Positions 9,818-19,926 of a DNA stretch of 64,000 nucleotides are shown here, piece after piece (the stretch's first letter is position 1; each line of letters begins with the position of its first letter). Under the pieces are notes generated by a model. The model ran no database searches. It was not told where the DNA came from and saw only the letters and a program-made list of their open reading frames with translations. Both the position numbers and the translations under genes were made by a program. The DNA comes from a bacterium (lineage in GTDB: Bacteria > Bacillota > Clostridia > Lachnospirales > Lachnospiraceae): NCBI GenBank assembly GCA_022774325.1, contig JALFNN010000053.1, positions 1-64,000 of the forward strand, given 5' to 3'.

Positions 9818-10285
9818 TTGTCAAAAAGGGAAGTGTATGAACAGAAAACGGAAGAAATTCTGCTTCCGATCCTCGAAAAGCATGGATTTGAACTCTGGGA
9901 TGTAGAGTATGTCAAAGAGGGAAGCAACTGGTATCTCAGAGCTTATATCGACAAGCCGGGGGGAATCATGGTCGATGACTGTGAGGTGGTCAGTCGCGAA
10001 CTGTCCGATATTCTGGACGAGAAAGATTTTATTGATGAGGCATATATTCTGGAGATCAGCTCTCCGGGACTGGGACGCCCGCTTAAGAAGGAGAGAGATT
10101 TTGAACGAAGCCTGGGCGAGGAAGTGGAGATCCGGACATACCGGGCAATCGACGGACAGAAAGAATTTCTTGGAATCTTAAAGAGTTATGATAAGGATAC
10201 AGTTACCATTGAGTATGAAGACGAAGAGACAAAGACATTCGAAAGAGCAGATATTGCTTTGATTCGTCTCGCATTTGATTTCTAG
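9818..10285 (+). CDS. rimP: Ribosome maturation factor RimP
   Basis: Needed for late 30S subunit assembly. The 155-residue protein has the RimP N-terminal alpha/beta domain (PILEKHGFELWDVEYVKEG, YLRAYIDKPGG, DEAYILEISSPGLGRPL) and an SH3-like C-terminal domain. The start is a TTG (MSKREVYEQKT), with AAAGGAAG seven bases upstream. It is first in the rimP-nusA-ylxR-ylxQ-infB operon. The stop is followed 20 bases later by the nusA start. Confidence 0.95.
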   Translation: MSKREVYEQKTEEILLPILEKHGFELWDVEYVKEGSNWYLRAYIDKPGGIMVDDCEVVSRELSDILDEKDFIDEAYILEISSPGLGRPLKKERDFERSLGEEVEIRTYRAIDGQKEFLGILKSYDKDTVTIEYEDEETKTFERADIALIRLAFDF

Positions 10286-10305
10286 TGACAGGAGGAAAAA
10301 AGAAA

Positions 10306-11469
10306 ATGAACACAGAATTATTAGAAGCGCTTAATATTCTTGAACAGGAAAAAGACATCAGCAAGGAAACGCTGATGGATGCAATTGAGAATTCACTGAT
10401 CAGCGCATGTAAGAACCATTTTGGAAAAGCTGACAATATTAAAGTGATCATGGATCGTAAGACTTGTGACTATTCTCTGTTCCAGGAGAAAACAGTTGTT
10501 GAGACGGTAGAGGATCCGGTGGAAGAGATCAGTCTTACCAATGCAAAGATGATGGATCCGTCCTATGAACTGGGCGATATCGTACAGATCCCGGTCGAGT
10601 CCAAATCTTTCGGAAGAATCGCAACGCAGAATGCGAAGAATCTGATTCTTCAGAAGATCCGTGAAGAGGAGAGAAAAGTCGTTTACGATCAGTATTTTGA
10701 AAAAGAAAAGGATATCGTGACCGGCATCGTGCAGCGTTATGTCGGCAAGAATATCAGCATCAACCTTGGTAAGGCGGATGCGATGCTGACAGAAAACGAG
10801 CAGGTGAAGGGAGAAGTATTCCAGCCGACCGAACGAGTCAAGTTATATGTAGTTGAAGTGAAGAACACCACGAAGGGACCGAAGATCCTGGTTTCCAGAA
10901 CTCATCCGGAGCTGGTAAAACGTCTTTTCGAGGCAGAGGTTACCGAAGTGAAGGACGGTATCGTGGAGATCAAGAGCATTGCCAGAGAGGCGGGATCCCG
11001 TACCAAGATTGCTGTGTGGTCCAATGATCCGGATGTGGATCCGGTCGGAGCATGCGTCGGTATGAACGGCGCCAGAGTCGGAGCGGTGGTAAATGAGCTC
11101 CGCGGTGAGAAGATCGATATCATCAACTGGGATGAGAACCCGGCACTTCTGATCGAGAATGCGCTCAGCCCGGCGAAGGTTATTTCGGTTGCGGCTGATC
11201 CGGATGAGAAGACGGCAAGCGTGATCGTTCCGGATTACCAGTTATCCCTCGCCATCGGCAAGGAAGGACAGAATGCAAGACTGGCTGCCCGCCTGACCGG
11301 ATACAAGATCGATATCAAGAGTGAGACCCAGGCAATCGAATCCGGCGAACTCCCGGCAAATTATATGGAAATGGCCATGGAGGAGGACTATCAGGAGGAT
11401 GAACCTGCTGAGAATTATTCCGGGGAAGAGGATTATACTTCCGATGATCTGGATCTGTATGAAGAATAA
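10306..11469 (+). CDS. nusA: Transcription termination/antitermination factor NusA
   Basis: Binds RNA polymerase and nascent RNA to control pausing, termination and rRNA antitermination. The 387-residue form has an N-terminal polymerase-binding domain (1-125), an S1 domain (about 130-200), and two KH domains, including [16 protein letters not shown] and [18 protein letters not shown]. The C-terminus is an acidic tail without the extra acidic repeats of enterobacteria. The start at 10306 has AGGAGGAAAAAA in front; the in-frame ATG at 10285 does not. Confidence 0.97.
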   Translation: MNTELLEALNILEQEKDISKETLMDAIENSLISACKNHFGKADNIKVIMDRKTCDYSLFQEKTVVETVEDPVEEISLTNAKMMDPSYELGDIVQIPVESKSFGRIATQNAKNLILQKIREEERKVVYDQYFEKEKDIVTGIVQRYVGKNISINLGKADAMLTENEQVKGEVFQPTERVKLYVVEVKNTTKGPKILVSRTHPELVKRLFEAEVTEVKDGIVEIKSIAREAGSRTKIAVWSNDPDVDPVGACVGMNGARVGAVVNELRGEKIDIINWDENPALLIENALSPAKVISVAADPDEKTASVIVPDYQLSLAIGKEGQNARLAARLTGYKIDIKSETQAIESGELPANYMEMAMEEDYQEDEPAENYSGEEDYTSDDLDLYEE

Positions 11470-11483
11470 TTAGGAGTGATACG

Positions 11484-11762
11484 TTGAGCGCTATGAGAAA
11501 AATTCCCATGCGCAAGTGTGTGGGATGTCAGGAAATGAAGAGTAAAAAAGAAATGCTGCGTATTCTGAAAACAGCGGAGAATGAATTTGTTCTCGATGCG
11601 ACCGGAAGAAAGAACGGACGCGGGGCGTACCTTTGCTTCTCGAAGGAATGCCTGGAAAAGGCAAGAAAGAACAAAGGGCTTGAACGTTCATTCAAGCAGA
11701 CGATCCCGAAGGAAGTCTATGAGAACCTGGAAAAGGAGCTGGAAAATCTTGAAGTTGAATAA
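11484..11762 (+). CDS. ylxR: YlxR/RnpM family RNA-binding protein
   Basis: A 92-residue protein with the family motif KIPMRKCVGCQEMKSKKEML followed by GRKNGRGAYLC. Homologues in Bacillus bind RNase P RNA and modulate its activity. The start is a TTG with TAGGAGTGAT upstream. It overlaps the next gene by 14 bases, a sign of translational coupling. Confidence 0.9.
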   Translation: MSAMRKIPMRKCVGCQEMKSKKEMLRILKTAENEFVLDATGRKNGRGAYLCFSKECLEKARKNKGLERSFKQTIPKEVYENLEKELENLEVE

Positions 11763-12072
11763 ATCACTGTCCCTTCTGAGTCTTGCGACGAAAGCGGGTA
11801 AGACAAAAAGCGGAGAATTCCTTACGGAAAAAGCAGTCAAGGAGGGAGATGCATATCTCGTGATCGTCGCGGCGGATGCATCGGACAATACCAGAAAACG
11901 ATTTCAGAATATGTGTGATTTTTATAAAGTGCCAATCTATTTTTATGGAGATAAAGATACCTTGGGGCATGCAATGGGGAAGGAATTCCGCGCGTCTCTT
12001 GCAGTAACGGATGCAGGATTTGCGAAAGGAATCAGAAAGCAGTTGGATACAGAGAAGGATACGGTTGCATAG
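11749..12072 (+). CDS. ylxQ: L7Ae-family ribosomal protein YlxQ
   Basis: A 107-residue L7Ae/L30e/Gadd45 protein (LATKAGKTKSGEFLTEKAV, YLVIVAADASDNTRKRF, GHAMGKEFRASLAVTDAGFA), expected to bind kink-turn RNA. The best start is the TTG at 11749 inside the end of ylxR, with AAAGGAGCTGG upstream; a TTG at 11755 is the alternative. A longer reading frame from 11581 only repeats ylxR DNA in another frame. It lies 13 bases before infB. Confidence 0.85.
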   Translation: MKLNKSLSLLSLATKAGKTKSGEFLTEKAVKEGDAYLVIVAADASDNTRKRFQNMCDFYKVPIYFYGDKDTLGHAMGKEFRASLAVTDAGFAKGIRKQLDTEKDTVA

Positions 12073-12085
12073 GAGGTAGTTATAT

Positions 12086-14902
12086 ATGTCAAAATTAAGA
12101 GTATATGAGCTCGCGAAAGAGCTGAATAAGACGAACAAAGAGATGCTCGCCATGTTAAAGGAAAAGGGTATCGAAGTTGCAAGTCATATGAGCACTCTTT
12201 CGGATGAGCAGGTCGATATGATGAAGAAACCGGCAGCGGCGAAGAAGCCGGCAGAAGTACAGCCGAAAAAAGAGACAGAAGAGACGGAGGTACCGAAGAA
12301 GAAAAATATTGTTCAGGTGTTCCGTCCTCAGAATACACAGAACGGCGGACGAAACAGCCGTCCGCAGGGACAGCGTCAGGGAGGCCGTCCACAGGGAAAT
12401 AATAATGCGCAGGGAGGCCGTCTGCAGGGAAATAACAACGCGCAGGGAGGCCGTCCGCAGGGAAATAACAATGTGCAGGGAGGCCGTCCGCAGGGAAATA
12501 ACAATGCGCAGGGAGGCCGTCCGCAGGGAAATAACAATGCGCAGGGAGGCCGCCCGCAGGGAAATAATAACGCGCAGGGAGGCCGCCCGCAAAACGGCGG
12601 TCAGAATCGTCCGTTTGAAGGAAGAAGAGAAGGGTTCCAGGGAAGAGACCGTGACGACAGAAGAGGCCGTGACGATCAGAGACAGAACCGCACGGGTGAA
12701 GGAAGAAGAGAAGGATTCCAGGGAAGAGACCGTGACGACAGAAGAGGCCGTGACGACCAGAGACAGGGTCGCCCATTCGAAGGAAGAAGAGAAGGGTTCC
12801 AGGGAAGAGACCGCGATGACAGAAGAGAAAACCGCGATTTCCGCGACAAAGACGGACGTGATTTCCGTGACAAGGACAGCCGCGATTTCCGTGACAAGGA
12901 TTCCAGGGATGACAGAAGAGACGGTCGTCGTGATGACCGGAGAAAATCCGGCCCGGCAATTCCGGCACCTGCAATTGCTGAGCAGAAACCGAGCCGTACG
13001 AAACCGAAGGATGCTCATAAGAAAAAAGAATACAGAAATGATGATAATGACAACGAAGAAAGAATGCCAAAAGGCAAAAAAGGAAAGAATAATACCCCGC
13101 AGCCGAAATTAGAAAGACCGCAGCCGAAGAAAGAGGCGGCAGAAGAGCAGATCAAGCAGATCACCATTCCTGAGAAGCTGACGATTCAGGAACTGGCTGA
13201 CAAGATGAAAATCCAGCCGTCTGTGATCGTGAAGAAACTCTTTATGCAGGGCAAGATCGTGACGATCAATCAGGAAATCGATTTCGATACCGCAGAAGAA
13301 ATTGCGATGGAGTTCGAAGTGCTCTGTGAAAAAGAAGAAGTGGTCGATGTGATCGAAGAGCTTCTGAAAGAGGAAGAAGAGGACGAAAAGAAAATGAAGA
13401 AACGTCCTCCGGTTGTATGTGTTATGGGTCATGTAGACCATGGTAAAACCTCTCTTCTGGATGCGATCCGTGATACCCATGTGATCGAAGGCGAGGCCGG
13501 CGGAATTACCCAGCACATCGGTGCATCTGTTGTAGAGGTGAACGGAGAAAAGATCACATTTCTGGATACACCGGGACATGAGGCATTTACTGCAATGCGT
13601 ATGCGTGGGGCAAATTCTACAGATATCGCGATTCTGGTTGTAGCAGCAGACGACGGTGTCATGCCTCAGACTGTGGAAGCGATCAACCATGCGAAAGCAG
13701 CGGGAATTGAGATCGTTGTTGCGATCAACAAGATCGATAAGCCGAGTGCAAATATTGAACGAGTAAAACAGGAACTGACTGAATACGAATTGATTCCGGA
13801 AGACTGGGGCGGAAGCACCATCTTTGTTCCGGTTTCCGCTCGTACCGGAGAAGGCATTGATGATCTGATGGAAATGATCCTTCTGACTGCGGAAGTGATG
13901 GAATTAAAGGCAAACCCGAACCGTCGCGCAAGAGGTCTTGTGATCGAAGCCGAACTGGACAAAGGTAAAGGTCCGGTTGCGACTGTGCTGGTACAGAAAG
14001 GAACTCTCCATGTAGGAGATCCGGTTGCGGCAGGTTCTGCTTACGGTAAAGTGCGTGCCATGATGGATGACAAGGGATGCCGGGTGAAAGAGGCAGGCCC
14101 GTCTACTCCGGTAGAAATCCTCGGACTGAATGACGTTCCGAACGCAGGCGAAGTTTTCGTAGGATGCGGTAACGAAAAAGAAGCGAGAAGCTTTGCAGAG
14201 ACATTTATCAGCCAGGGAAGAATGAAAATGCTGGATGAAACGAAGACGAAGATGTCTCTGGATGATCTGTTCAACCAGATCCAGGAAGGTAATCTGAAAG
14301 AACTTGGTATCGTTGTCAAAGCCGATGTACAGGGATCCGTTGAAGCAATCAAGCAGAGTCTTGTGAAGCTGTCCAACGATGAAGTTGTGGTGAAGATCAT
14401 CCACGGAGGTGTCGGTGCAATCAACGAATCAGACGTTACACTGGCTGCGGCGTCTAACGCGATCATCATCGGATTCAATGTCCGCCCGGATGCATCTGCA
14501 AAAGAAACAGCAGAGCGCGAAGGGGTTGACATGAGATTATATCGCGTCATTTACAATGCGATCGAGGATGTAGAAGCTGCCATGAAGGGTATGCTGGAAC
14601 CGGTATTTGAGGAGAAGGTTCTTGGTCATGCCGAAGTGCGCCAGACATTCAAGGCATCCGGAGTCGGAACCATTGCAGGTTCTTACGTGCTGGATGGTGT
14701 GTTTGAAAGAGACTGTCAGGTTCGTATCACACGTGACGGCATTGTGATCTATGATGGAAAACTGGCATCCCTCAAACGTTTCAAAGATGACGTGAAAGAA
14801 GTGAAAGCCGGTTATGAATGTGGTTTTGTATTTGAACGTTTCAACGATATCAAGGAGGGTGACCAGGTAGAAGCATTCAAGATGGTCGAGATCCCAAGAT
14901 AA
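12086..14902 (+). CDS. infB: Translation initiation factor IF-2
   Basis: GTPase that brings initiator tRNA to the 30S subunit. At 938 residues it is long. Residues 1-50 are the IF2 N-terminal fold. Residues 80-330 are a low-complexity, Arg/Gly/Gln/Asn/Asp-rich region built from three internal repeat families. A second IF2_N domain (about 350-400) leads into the G domain, with [10 protein letters not shown] near 446, DTPGHEAF and NKID, then the C-terminal domains including [21 protein letters not shown] precedes the ATG. The core is fully conserved; the repeat region is the odd part. Confidence 0.97.
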   Translation: MSKLRVYELAKELNKTNKEMLAMLKEKGIEVASHMSTLSDEQVDMMKKPAAAKKPAEVQPKKETEETEVPKKKNIVQVFRPQNTQNGGRNSRPQGQRQGGRPQGNNNAQGGRLQGNNNAQGGRPQGNNNVQGGRPQGNNNAQGGRPQGNNNAQGGRPQGNNNAQGGRPQNGGQNRPFEGRREGFQGRDRDDRRGRDDQRQNRTGEGRREGFQGRDRDDRRGRDDQRQGRPFEGRREGFQGRDRDDRRENRDFRDKDGRDFRDKDSRDFRDKDSRDDRRDGRRDDRRKSGPAIPAPAIAEQKPSRTKPKDAHKKKEYRNDDNDNEERMPKGKKGKNNTPQPKLERPQPKKEAAEEQIKQITIPEKLTIQELADKMKIQPSVIVKKLFMQGKIVTINQEIDFDTAEEIAMEFEVLCEKEEVVDVIEELLKEEEEDEKKMKKRPPVVCVMGHVDHGKTSLLDAIRDTHVIEGEAGGITQHIGASVVEVNGEKITFLDTPGHEAFTAMRMRGANSTDIAILVVAADDGVMPQTVEAINHAKAAGIEIVVAINKIDKPSANIERVKQELTEYELIPEDWGGSTIFVPVSARTGEGIDDLMEMILLTAEVMELKANPNRRARGLVIEAELDKGKGPVATVLVQKGTLHVGDPVAAGSAYGKVRAMMDDKGCRVKEAGPSTPVEILGLNDVPNAGEVFVGCGNEKEARSFAETFISQGRMKMLDETKTKMSLDDLFNQIQEGNLKELGIVVKADVQGSVEAIKQSLVKLSNDEVVVKIIHGGVGAINESDVTLAAASNAIIIGFNVRPDASAKETAEREGVDMRLYRVIYNAIEDVEAAMKGMLEPVFEEKVLGHAEVRQTFKASGVGTIAGSYVLDGVFERDCQVRITRDGIVIYDGKLASLKRFKDDVKEVKAGYECGFVFERFNDIKEGDQVEAFKMVEIPR
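12380..12577 (+). repeat. Six 33-bp tandem repeats inside infB
   Basis: Six in-frame copies of a 33-base unit encode [11 protein letters not shown] with small changes (L for P in copy two, V for A in copy three), at residues 99-164. A partial copy follows. Copies differ mostly at third codon positions, which points to selection on the protein as well as slippage. Confidence 0.95.
12611..12826 (+). repeat. Three 81-bp repeats inside infB
   Basis: Units of 27 residues starting PFEG, TGEG and PFEG, each with [15 protein letters not shown], lie at residues 176-247; the third diverges after DDRR. They are followed by three copies of DFRDKD and an Arg/Asp-rich tail. The unit differs from the upstream 33-bp repeat. 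Confidence 0.9.
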
Positions 14903-14923
14903 TAAAGGAAGGCGTTTTGAAAT

Positions 14924-15316
14924 ATGAGAAAGAACAGTATTAAGAATACAAGAGTAAATACGGAGGTGCAGCGTGAGCTGAGCAATATTCTGCGCGGCGG
15001 GATCAAGGATCCCCGCGTTGCACCGATGACTTCGGTGGTGGCGGTTGAAGTTGCACCGGACTTAAAGACCTGTAAAGCATACATCAGCGTTCTTGGTGAT
15101 GAAAAGGCACAGGCAGACACGGTAAAGGGACTTCAGAGTGCGGAAGGCTATATCCGCCGTGAGCTTGCACATACACTGAATATGAGAAATACACCGGAGA
15201 TCCGGTTTGTGCTGGATCAGTCGATCGAGTACGGCGTAAATATGTCGAAGAAAATTGATGATCTGACAAAGAATTTGAAAAAAGAGGATGAGGAGCATGT
15301 TACAGAAAGCAATTAA
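14924..15316 (+). CDS. rbfA: Ribosome-binding factor A
   Basis: A 130-residue cold-shock and 30S maturation factor with a KH-like fold. RVNTEVQRELSNILRGGIKD and KTCKAYISVLG are family features. The ATG follows GGAAGGCG. The 3' end overlaps the start of the DHH phosphoesterase gene by 20 bases, so the two are probably coupled. Confidence 0.95.
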   Translation: MRKNSIKNTRVNTEVQRELSNILRGGIKDPRVAPMTSVVAVEVAPDLKTCKAYISVLGDEKAQADTVKGLQSAEGYIRRELAHTLNMRNTPEIRFVLDQSIEYGVNMSKKIDDLTKNLKKEDEEHVTESN

Positions 15317-16256
15317 GAAAGCGCAGACGATCGCTGTCGGCGGTCATATACGTCCGGATGGAGATTGTGTAGGCTCCTGTATGGGATTATGGCTTTATGT
15401 AAAAGAAAACTTTCCCGAAAAAGAGATTCATGTGTATCTGGAGGAAATCCCGAATACGTTCAAGTTCATGAAGGGAACAGAAGAAATCCGTCATGAGATC
15501 CCGGATGAGAAGATCTACGATCTGTTTATCCTTCTGGACTGCGGATCACCGGACAGACTGGGATTCTCAGCACCTCTTTATGAGAATGCAAAGCATTCGC
15601 TGTGTGTGGATCATCACATCAGCAACCAGGCTTTTGCAGAAGAGAACTATGTACGACCGGATGCAAGTTCCACGTCAGAACTGATCTATGATCTTTTGGA
15701 TCATGAGAAGATCCCGAAAGCAGTGGCAGAGTGTCTGTACACGGGGATGGTGCACGATACAGGGGTGTTCCGGTACACCAATACCCATCCGTCTACGATG
15801 CGCTCGGCCGCAGCATTGATGGAAAAAGGAATCGATTTTTCCAGGATCATTACGGAGACATTTGACGAAAAAAGTTATGTTCAGAACCAGGTTCTGGGCC
15901 GTGCGCTTCTGGAAAGTATCCGGTTCATGGATGGGAGATGTATCGTGTCCTCTCTTCGGAAGAAAGATATGGAATTTTATCAGGTACAGCCCAAGCATCT
16001 GGATGGCATTGTCAGTCAGCTGAAGCTGACGAAAGGCGTGGATGTCGCTATCTTCATGTATGAGCTGGAAAATGGCACATTTAAAGTCAGCCTGCGCTCT
16101 ACCGAAGCTGTGGATGTCAGTGAAATCGCCAGATATTTCGGCGGCGGCGGTCATGTAAGGGCAGCAGGATGCACCATGTCTGGAACGGTACATGATGTGA
16201 TCAATAATCTGTCAAGAAGGATCGAACTGCAGATGAAAGGCGGGAACGAGGCTTAA
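15297..16256 (+). CDS. nrnA: DHH-family oligoribonuclease/pAp phosphatase (NrnA)
   Basis: Manganese phosphoesterase that degrades short oligoribonucleotides and pAp, recycling the ends of RNA decay. The 319-residue protein has GHIRPDGDCVGS, LLDCGSPDRLG and the DHH motif in VDHHISN in the N-terminal domain, and GGGGHVRAAGC in the DHHA1 substrate domain. I prefer the ATG at 15297 (MLQKAIKK), with GAGG about nine bases upstream, over the ATG at 15288. The stop codon abuts the truB start. Confidence 0.93.
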   Translation: MLQKAIKKAQTIAVGGHIRPDGDCVGSCMGLWLYVKENFPEKEIHVYLEEIPNTFKFMKGTEEIRHEIPDEKIYDLFILLDCGSPDRLGFSAPLYENAKHSLCVDHHISNQAFAEENYVRPDASSTSELIYDLLDHEKIPKAVAECLYTGMVHDTGVFRYTNTHPSTMRSAAALMEKGIDFSRIITETFDEKSYVQNQVLGRALLESIRFMDGRCIVSSLRKKDMEFYQVQPKHLDGIVSQLKLTKGVDVAIFMYELENGTFKVSLRSTEAVDVSEIARYFGGGGHVRAAGCTMSGTVHDVINNLSRRIELQMKGGNEA

Positions 16257-17180
16257 ATGATACACGGAGTGCTGAATATTTATAAAGAAAAAGGATATAC
16301 TTCTCATGATGTGGTTGCCCGTTTGAGAAGGATCGTGGGACAGAAGAAGATCGGTCATACCGGGACACTCGATCCGGAAGCCGAAGGCGTCCTGCCCGTA
16401 TGTCTCGGGAAGGCGACCAAATTATGTGATCTTCTGACTGACAAGGATAAGACCTACGAAGCGGTACTGCTTCTGGGAATTTCAACCGATACGCAGGATA
16501 CCACAGGAAAGATCCTGGAGGAAAAAAACACGGCGGATTTGAGGGAAGAAGCAGTGCGGGAAGTGGTATTATCCTTTGAAGGCGAGTACGATCAGATACC
16601 GCCGATGTTTTCCGCTTTGAAAGTCGGCGGGAAAAAGCTGTATGAGCTCGCAAGAGACGGGAAAGAAGTGGAGAGAAAGCCAAGGCATGTGCAGATCTAT
16701 CGTATCCGAATCCTTCAGATCGATCTGCCTCGTGTCCGTATGGAAGTAACATGCTCCAAGGGAACCTATATCCGCACACTGTGCCACGATATCGGTGAGA
16801 AACTGGGATGCGGAGGATGCATGGAATCCCTGATCCGGACAAGAGTGGAGCGGTTTGGCGTGGCAGAAAGTCTCCGGATTTCCGAAGTGGAGCAACTTAT
16901 GGATGAGGGAACACTTCAGGAACATATGATAAAAGTGGATGAGATGTTCCCGGATTATCAGAAGGTGTATCTGACGCCGGAAGCTTCGGCTGCTGTGAGG
17001 AACGGCAATTCGTTCCGTCTGGGGGATGTAATCTGGATATCGGAACTTTCTGGATTTCAGAATGCGGAAAGAGTACGGGTCTATGATGAGGAACGGAATT
17101 TTATTGCCGTGTATGAATTTGAAAAAGAAAATCAATTATTTAAAATCGTAAAAATGTTTTTTGACAAAAAAGAGAAGTAA
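16257..17180 (+). CDS. truB: tRNA pseudouridine(55) synthase TruB
   Basis: Makes pseudouridine 55 in the T-loop of tRNAs. The 307-residue protein has the N-terminal GVLNIYKEKGYTSHDVV and the catalytic aspartate in GHTGTLDPEAEGVLPVCLG, plus a small C-terminal PUA-like part. Its ATG comes straight after the nrnA stop, so translation is likely coupled. Its last bases contain the ribF promoter. Confidence 0.96.
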   Translation: MIHGVLNIYKEKGYTSHDVVARLRRIVGQKKIGHTGTLDPEAEGVLPVCLGKATKLCDLLTDKDKTYEAVLLLGISTDTQDTTGKILEEKNTADLREEAVREVVLSFEGEYDQIPPMFSALKVGGKKLYELARDGKEVERKPRHVQIYRIRILQIDLPRVRMEVTCSKGTYIRTLCHDIGEKLGCGGCMESLIRTRVERFGVAESLRISEVEQLMDEGTLQEHMIKVDEMFPDYQKVYLTPEASAAVRNGNSFRLGDVIWISELSGFQNAERVRVYDEERNFIAVYEFEKENQLFKIVKMFFDKKEK

Positions 17181-17191
17181 GACTGTATACT
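17161..17191 (+). promoter_or_regulatory. Possible promoter for ribF inside truB end
   Basis: TTGACA at 17161-17166 with TATACT at 17186-17191 (19-base gap), or TGTATA at 17184-17189 (17-base gap). It overlaps the last codons of truB and would allow ribF and the transporter gene to be expressed apart from the long operon. Confidence 0.5.
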
Positions 17192-17212
17192 ATGACATAA
17201 AGAGGAAATGAA

Positions 17213-18142
17213 ATGGAGTATTTCAAAGGGCTTGCATCCTACCGGGGAGACGGAAGGACAGCGATTACACTTGGAAAATTTGACGGACTTCACCGCGGAC
17301 ATCAGAAGCTGATTCATAAGGTGCGTCAGCTGAAGGAAGCGCATGAAGTGAAGTCGGTTGTGTTTGCTTTTGACATGACACCGCTTTTTGAGCGGCTGGG
17401 GCTGCCAAGAGATGGGATCATGTCGAACGAGGAACGGCGTATGCATCTGGAAGATGAGGTGGATGCGCTTGTGGAGTGTCCGTTTACAGAGAAAATCAGC
17501 AGTATGGAGGCAGAAGTCTTCATCCGTGACATTCTTTCCGGGCTGTTTCACGCAAAGTATGTTGTGGTCGGAACCGATTTCCGGTTCGGGCACGATAAAC
17601 GCGGTGATGTGAACATGCTGGCAGAATATGCCGGAGAATATGATTATGAACTGTTCGTGATCGAGAAAGAAATGTATGGAGATCGTGAGATCAGTAGTAC
17701 TTATGTCAGAGAAGAATTGCGTAAAGGAAATATGCAAGTGGTAAACGAGATGCTCGGGTATCCCTATACGGTTGCCGGAATTGTGGAATATGGAAAACAG
17801 CTTGGAAGAAGACTGGGATTTCCCACACTGAATGTCCATCCTGCCAAAGAGAAACTGCTTCCGCCGAACGGAGTCTATATAGACCGCGTGAAGCTGGACG
17901 GCGTGTGGTATGACGGAATCGGCAATGTAGGTGTAAAGCCGACGGTAACAGACGAAAAGCGGATGCTGATAGAAAGCTATCTGTTTGATTATGAAGGAAA
18001 TGCTTATGGAAAAAATGTGAAGATTCAGCTTTACGAATTCCGCAGACCTGAGAAAAAGTTTGCCTCTGTCGAAGAAATGCGGCAGCAGGTAGAGTCTGAT
18101 ATCTCTTATGGAAGAGAGTATTTCCGTCACAAAAGAGGATAA
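17213..18142 (+). CDS. ribF: Bifunctional riboflavin kinase/FAD synthetase
   Basis: Makes FMN and FAD from riboflavin. The 309-residue protein has an N-terminal nucleotidyltransferase domain (LGKFDGLHRGHQKLI, ISSTYVREEL) and a C-terminal flavokinase domain from about 185 (GRRLGFPTLNV, NGVYIDRVKLDG). The ATG follows AAGAGG. It ends 12 bases before the phosphate symporter gene. The truB-ribF pair is standard in Firmicutes. Confidence 0.95.
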   Translation: MEYFKGLASYRGDGRTAITLGKFDGLHRGHQKLIHKVRQLKEAHEVKSVVFAFDMTPLFERLGLPRDGIMSNEERRMHLEDEVDALVECPFTEKISSMEAEVFIRDILSGLFHAKYVVVGTDFRFGHDKRGDVNMLAEYAGEYDYELFVIEKEMYGDREISSTYVREELRKGNMQVVNEMLGYPYTVAGIVEYGKQLGRRLGFPTLNVHPAKEKLLPPNGVYIDRVKLDGVWYDGIGNVGVKPTVTDEKRMLIESYLFDYEGNAYGKNVKIQLYEFRRPEKKFASVEEMRQQVESDISYGREYFRHKRG

Positions 18143-18154
18143 GGAGAAAACGAT

Positions 18155-19798
18155 ATGAATATCACAACGATTTTTCTGCTGCTGGGTGGTTTGGGCCTGT
18201 TTTTGTTCGGTATGGAGCTTATGAGCGACGGACTGGAGAAAGCAGCCGGTGCCCGGATGCGGGGAATTCTTGAATTCTTTACAAAAAACCGTTTTATTGG
18301 AATGCTGGTGGGAATTCTTTTCACGGCAGTAGTTCAGTCGTCCAGTGCGACGACGGTCATGGTGGTCAGCTTTGTAAATTCCGGGCTCATGAATCTGTAC
18401 CAGGCCAGTGGAGTCATTCTGGGAGCCAATATCGGTACAACAGTGACCGGGCAGCTGATTGCATTTAACCTTTCGGATGTTGCACCACTGTTCGTCATGA
18501 TCGGCGTGATCATGTATATGTTCTGTAAAAAGACCAATATCAAACGAGTTGGTATGGTGGTCCTTGGATTTGGTATCTTGTTCATGGGACTCAGTACCAT
18601 GGGGGATGCCATGACATCCCTGAAAAACTCTCCGCAAGTCATGGAACTTCTCCAGTCACTGACCAATCCGCTGATGGCAATCGTGGTTGGATTTGTGATT
18701 ACATCCATTCTTCAGAGTTCATCGGCTACGGTCGGTATCATTATTCTGATGGCAGGACAAGGGCTTCTGGCATTTGCCATCTGTCCGTTCTTGATCCTGG
18801 GATGTAATATGGGCTCCTGTATATCAGCCCTTCTTGCCAGCCTTGGAGGAAAGAAGGATGCAAAGCGGGCCGCATGGATTCATTTTCTGTTTAACATTAT
18901 CGGATCCTTTATTATTTTCATCGTACTGATGATTGCGACCGATCCGATCACAACGGCAATCCTGAAGTTCTCAGGAAACAATCCGTCTCGTGCGGTTGCG
19001 AACGCACATACGATCATTAAGATTACAGAAGTAATCCTGTTGTTCCCGTTCATGAACTGGGTAGTGAAAGCAACTTACAAGATTATTAAGGGTAAAGATC
19101 CTTCACCGGAAGATGAATTTGAACTTCTTTACATCGGAGAAGGAAAGATGATGACACCAAGTACCGCAACAGTGAATGCCATTCAGGAAATCGAGCACAT
19201 GGGACAGCTTGCCTGTGATAATCTGAAGCTTGGAATGAAAACACTCTGTGATCCGAACGAGGATGAGATCAATGTGATCTACCAGAAAGAGCGGTATATC
19301 AACTTCCTGAATCATAAGATCACGGATTATCTTGTGAAGGCCAGCGAGATGGAGATGCCGATCGCCGATTCTCAGATGGTGGGAGCACTCTTTCACGTGG
19401 TAAACGATATCGAACGTATCGGTGACCATGCGGAGAACCTTGCCGATTCAGCCAAAATGATCAGGAACGGAGAGGCACAGCTCAGCGATAAGGCAAAACA
19501 GCAGCTTCAGGATATGACAGAGATGGTTATGGAAATTCTGGACTACTCACTGGATATGTTCACACACAACAATCAGGAACATATGCAGGAAATTCTGGAT
19601 CTCGAGGATGCGATCGATGAGAAAGAGAAGAAGCTCCAGAGAGCCCATGTAAAACGTCTTACTAAAAACAGATGTACACCGGAAGGCGGTATGATTTTCT
19701 CCGATACGGTATCCGGTCTGGAACGTGTGGCGGACCACGCAACAAATATTGCATTTGCGATTCATCAGCCGGACGATTACAGTGACGATGATGATTAA
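18155..19798 (+). CDS. Na/phosphate cotransporter with PhoU-like tail
   Basis: Membrane transporter of the NptA/PhoU-fusion type, 547 residues. Two inverted copies of the symporter repeat carry the QSSSATTVMVV (about 55) and QSSSATVGII (about 190) signatures. Membrane segments fill residues 1-315. A PhoU-like helical domain occupies about 345-530, with ERIGDHAENLAD and ERVADHATNIA. It is expected to take up inorganic phosphate with sodium, with the tail regulating it. It lies 12 bases after ribF. Confidence 0.92.
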   Translation: MNITTIFLLLGGLGLFLFGMELMSDGLEKAAGARMRGILEFFTKNRFIGMLVGILFTAVVQSSSATTVMVVSFVNSGLMNLYQASGVILGANIGTTVTGQLIAFNLSDVAPLFVMIGVIMYMFCKKTNIKRVGMVVLGFGILFMGLSTMGDAMTSLKNSPQVMELLQSLTNPLMAIVVGFVITSILQSSSATVGIIILMAGQGLLAFAICPFLILGCNMGSCISALLASLGGKKDAKRAAWIHFLFNIIGSFIIFIVLMIATDPITTAILKFSGNNPSRAVANAHTIIKITEVILLFPFMNWVVKATYKIIKGKDPSPEDEFELLYIGEGKMMTPSTATVNAIQEIEHMGQLACDNLKLGMKTLCDPNEDEINVIYQKERYINFLNHKITDYLVKASEMEMPIADSQMVGALFHVVNDIERIGDHAENLADSAKMIRNGEAQLSDKAKQQLQDMTEMVMEILDYSLDMFTHNNQEHMQEILDLEDAIDEKEKKLQRAHVKRLTKNRCTPEGGMIFSDTVSGLERVADHATNIAFAIHQPDDYSDDDD

Positions 19799-19804
19799 AA
19801 GTGC

Positions 19805-19833
19805 TTGACTTCATACGGCTGTTGTGATATATT
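19805..19833 (+). promoter_or_regulatory. Promoter of rpsO
   Basis: TTGACT at 19805-19810 and TATATT at 19828-19833, 17 bases apart, just after the transporter gene. It gives a leader of about 87 bases before rpsO. Confidence 0.7.
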
Positions 19834-19835
19834 AA

Positions 19836-19880
19836 AGCGGTGTGAAAACCGGTGTTCGGCAGATGGAATCTCCAACCGCT
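19836..19880 (+). promoter_or_regulatory. Possible S15 autoregulatory leader
   Basis: The leader can fold as a three-way junction: AGCGGT (19836-19841) with ACCGCT (19875-19880), enclosing CCG/CGG (19849-19859) and AGAT/ATCT (19861-19871) hairpins. S15 binds three-way junctions and represses its own mRNA in several Firmicutes. The predicted start near 19840 would trim the outer stem, so this is tentative. Confidence 0.35.
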
Positions 19881-19926
19881 GCTTAATACCTGGCAATTAT
19901 TAGTATATATCAGGAGGTAGTGACAA

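Noticed and set aside
8698..9927. Long open frame on the minus strand opposite parC and rimP
   Set aside because: It lies wholly over strongly supported + strand genes, has no ribosome site or family motif, and is His/Leu-rich as expected of an antisense shadow.
11943..13070. Repetitive minus-strand frame opposite infB
   Set aside because: Its repeats are simply the complement of the IF2 repeat region; no start signals support it.
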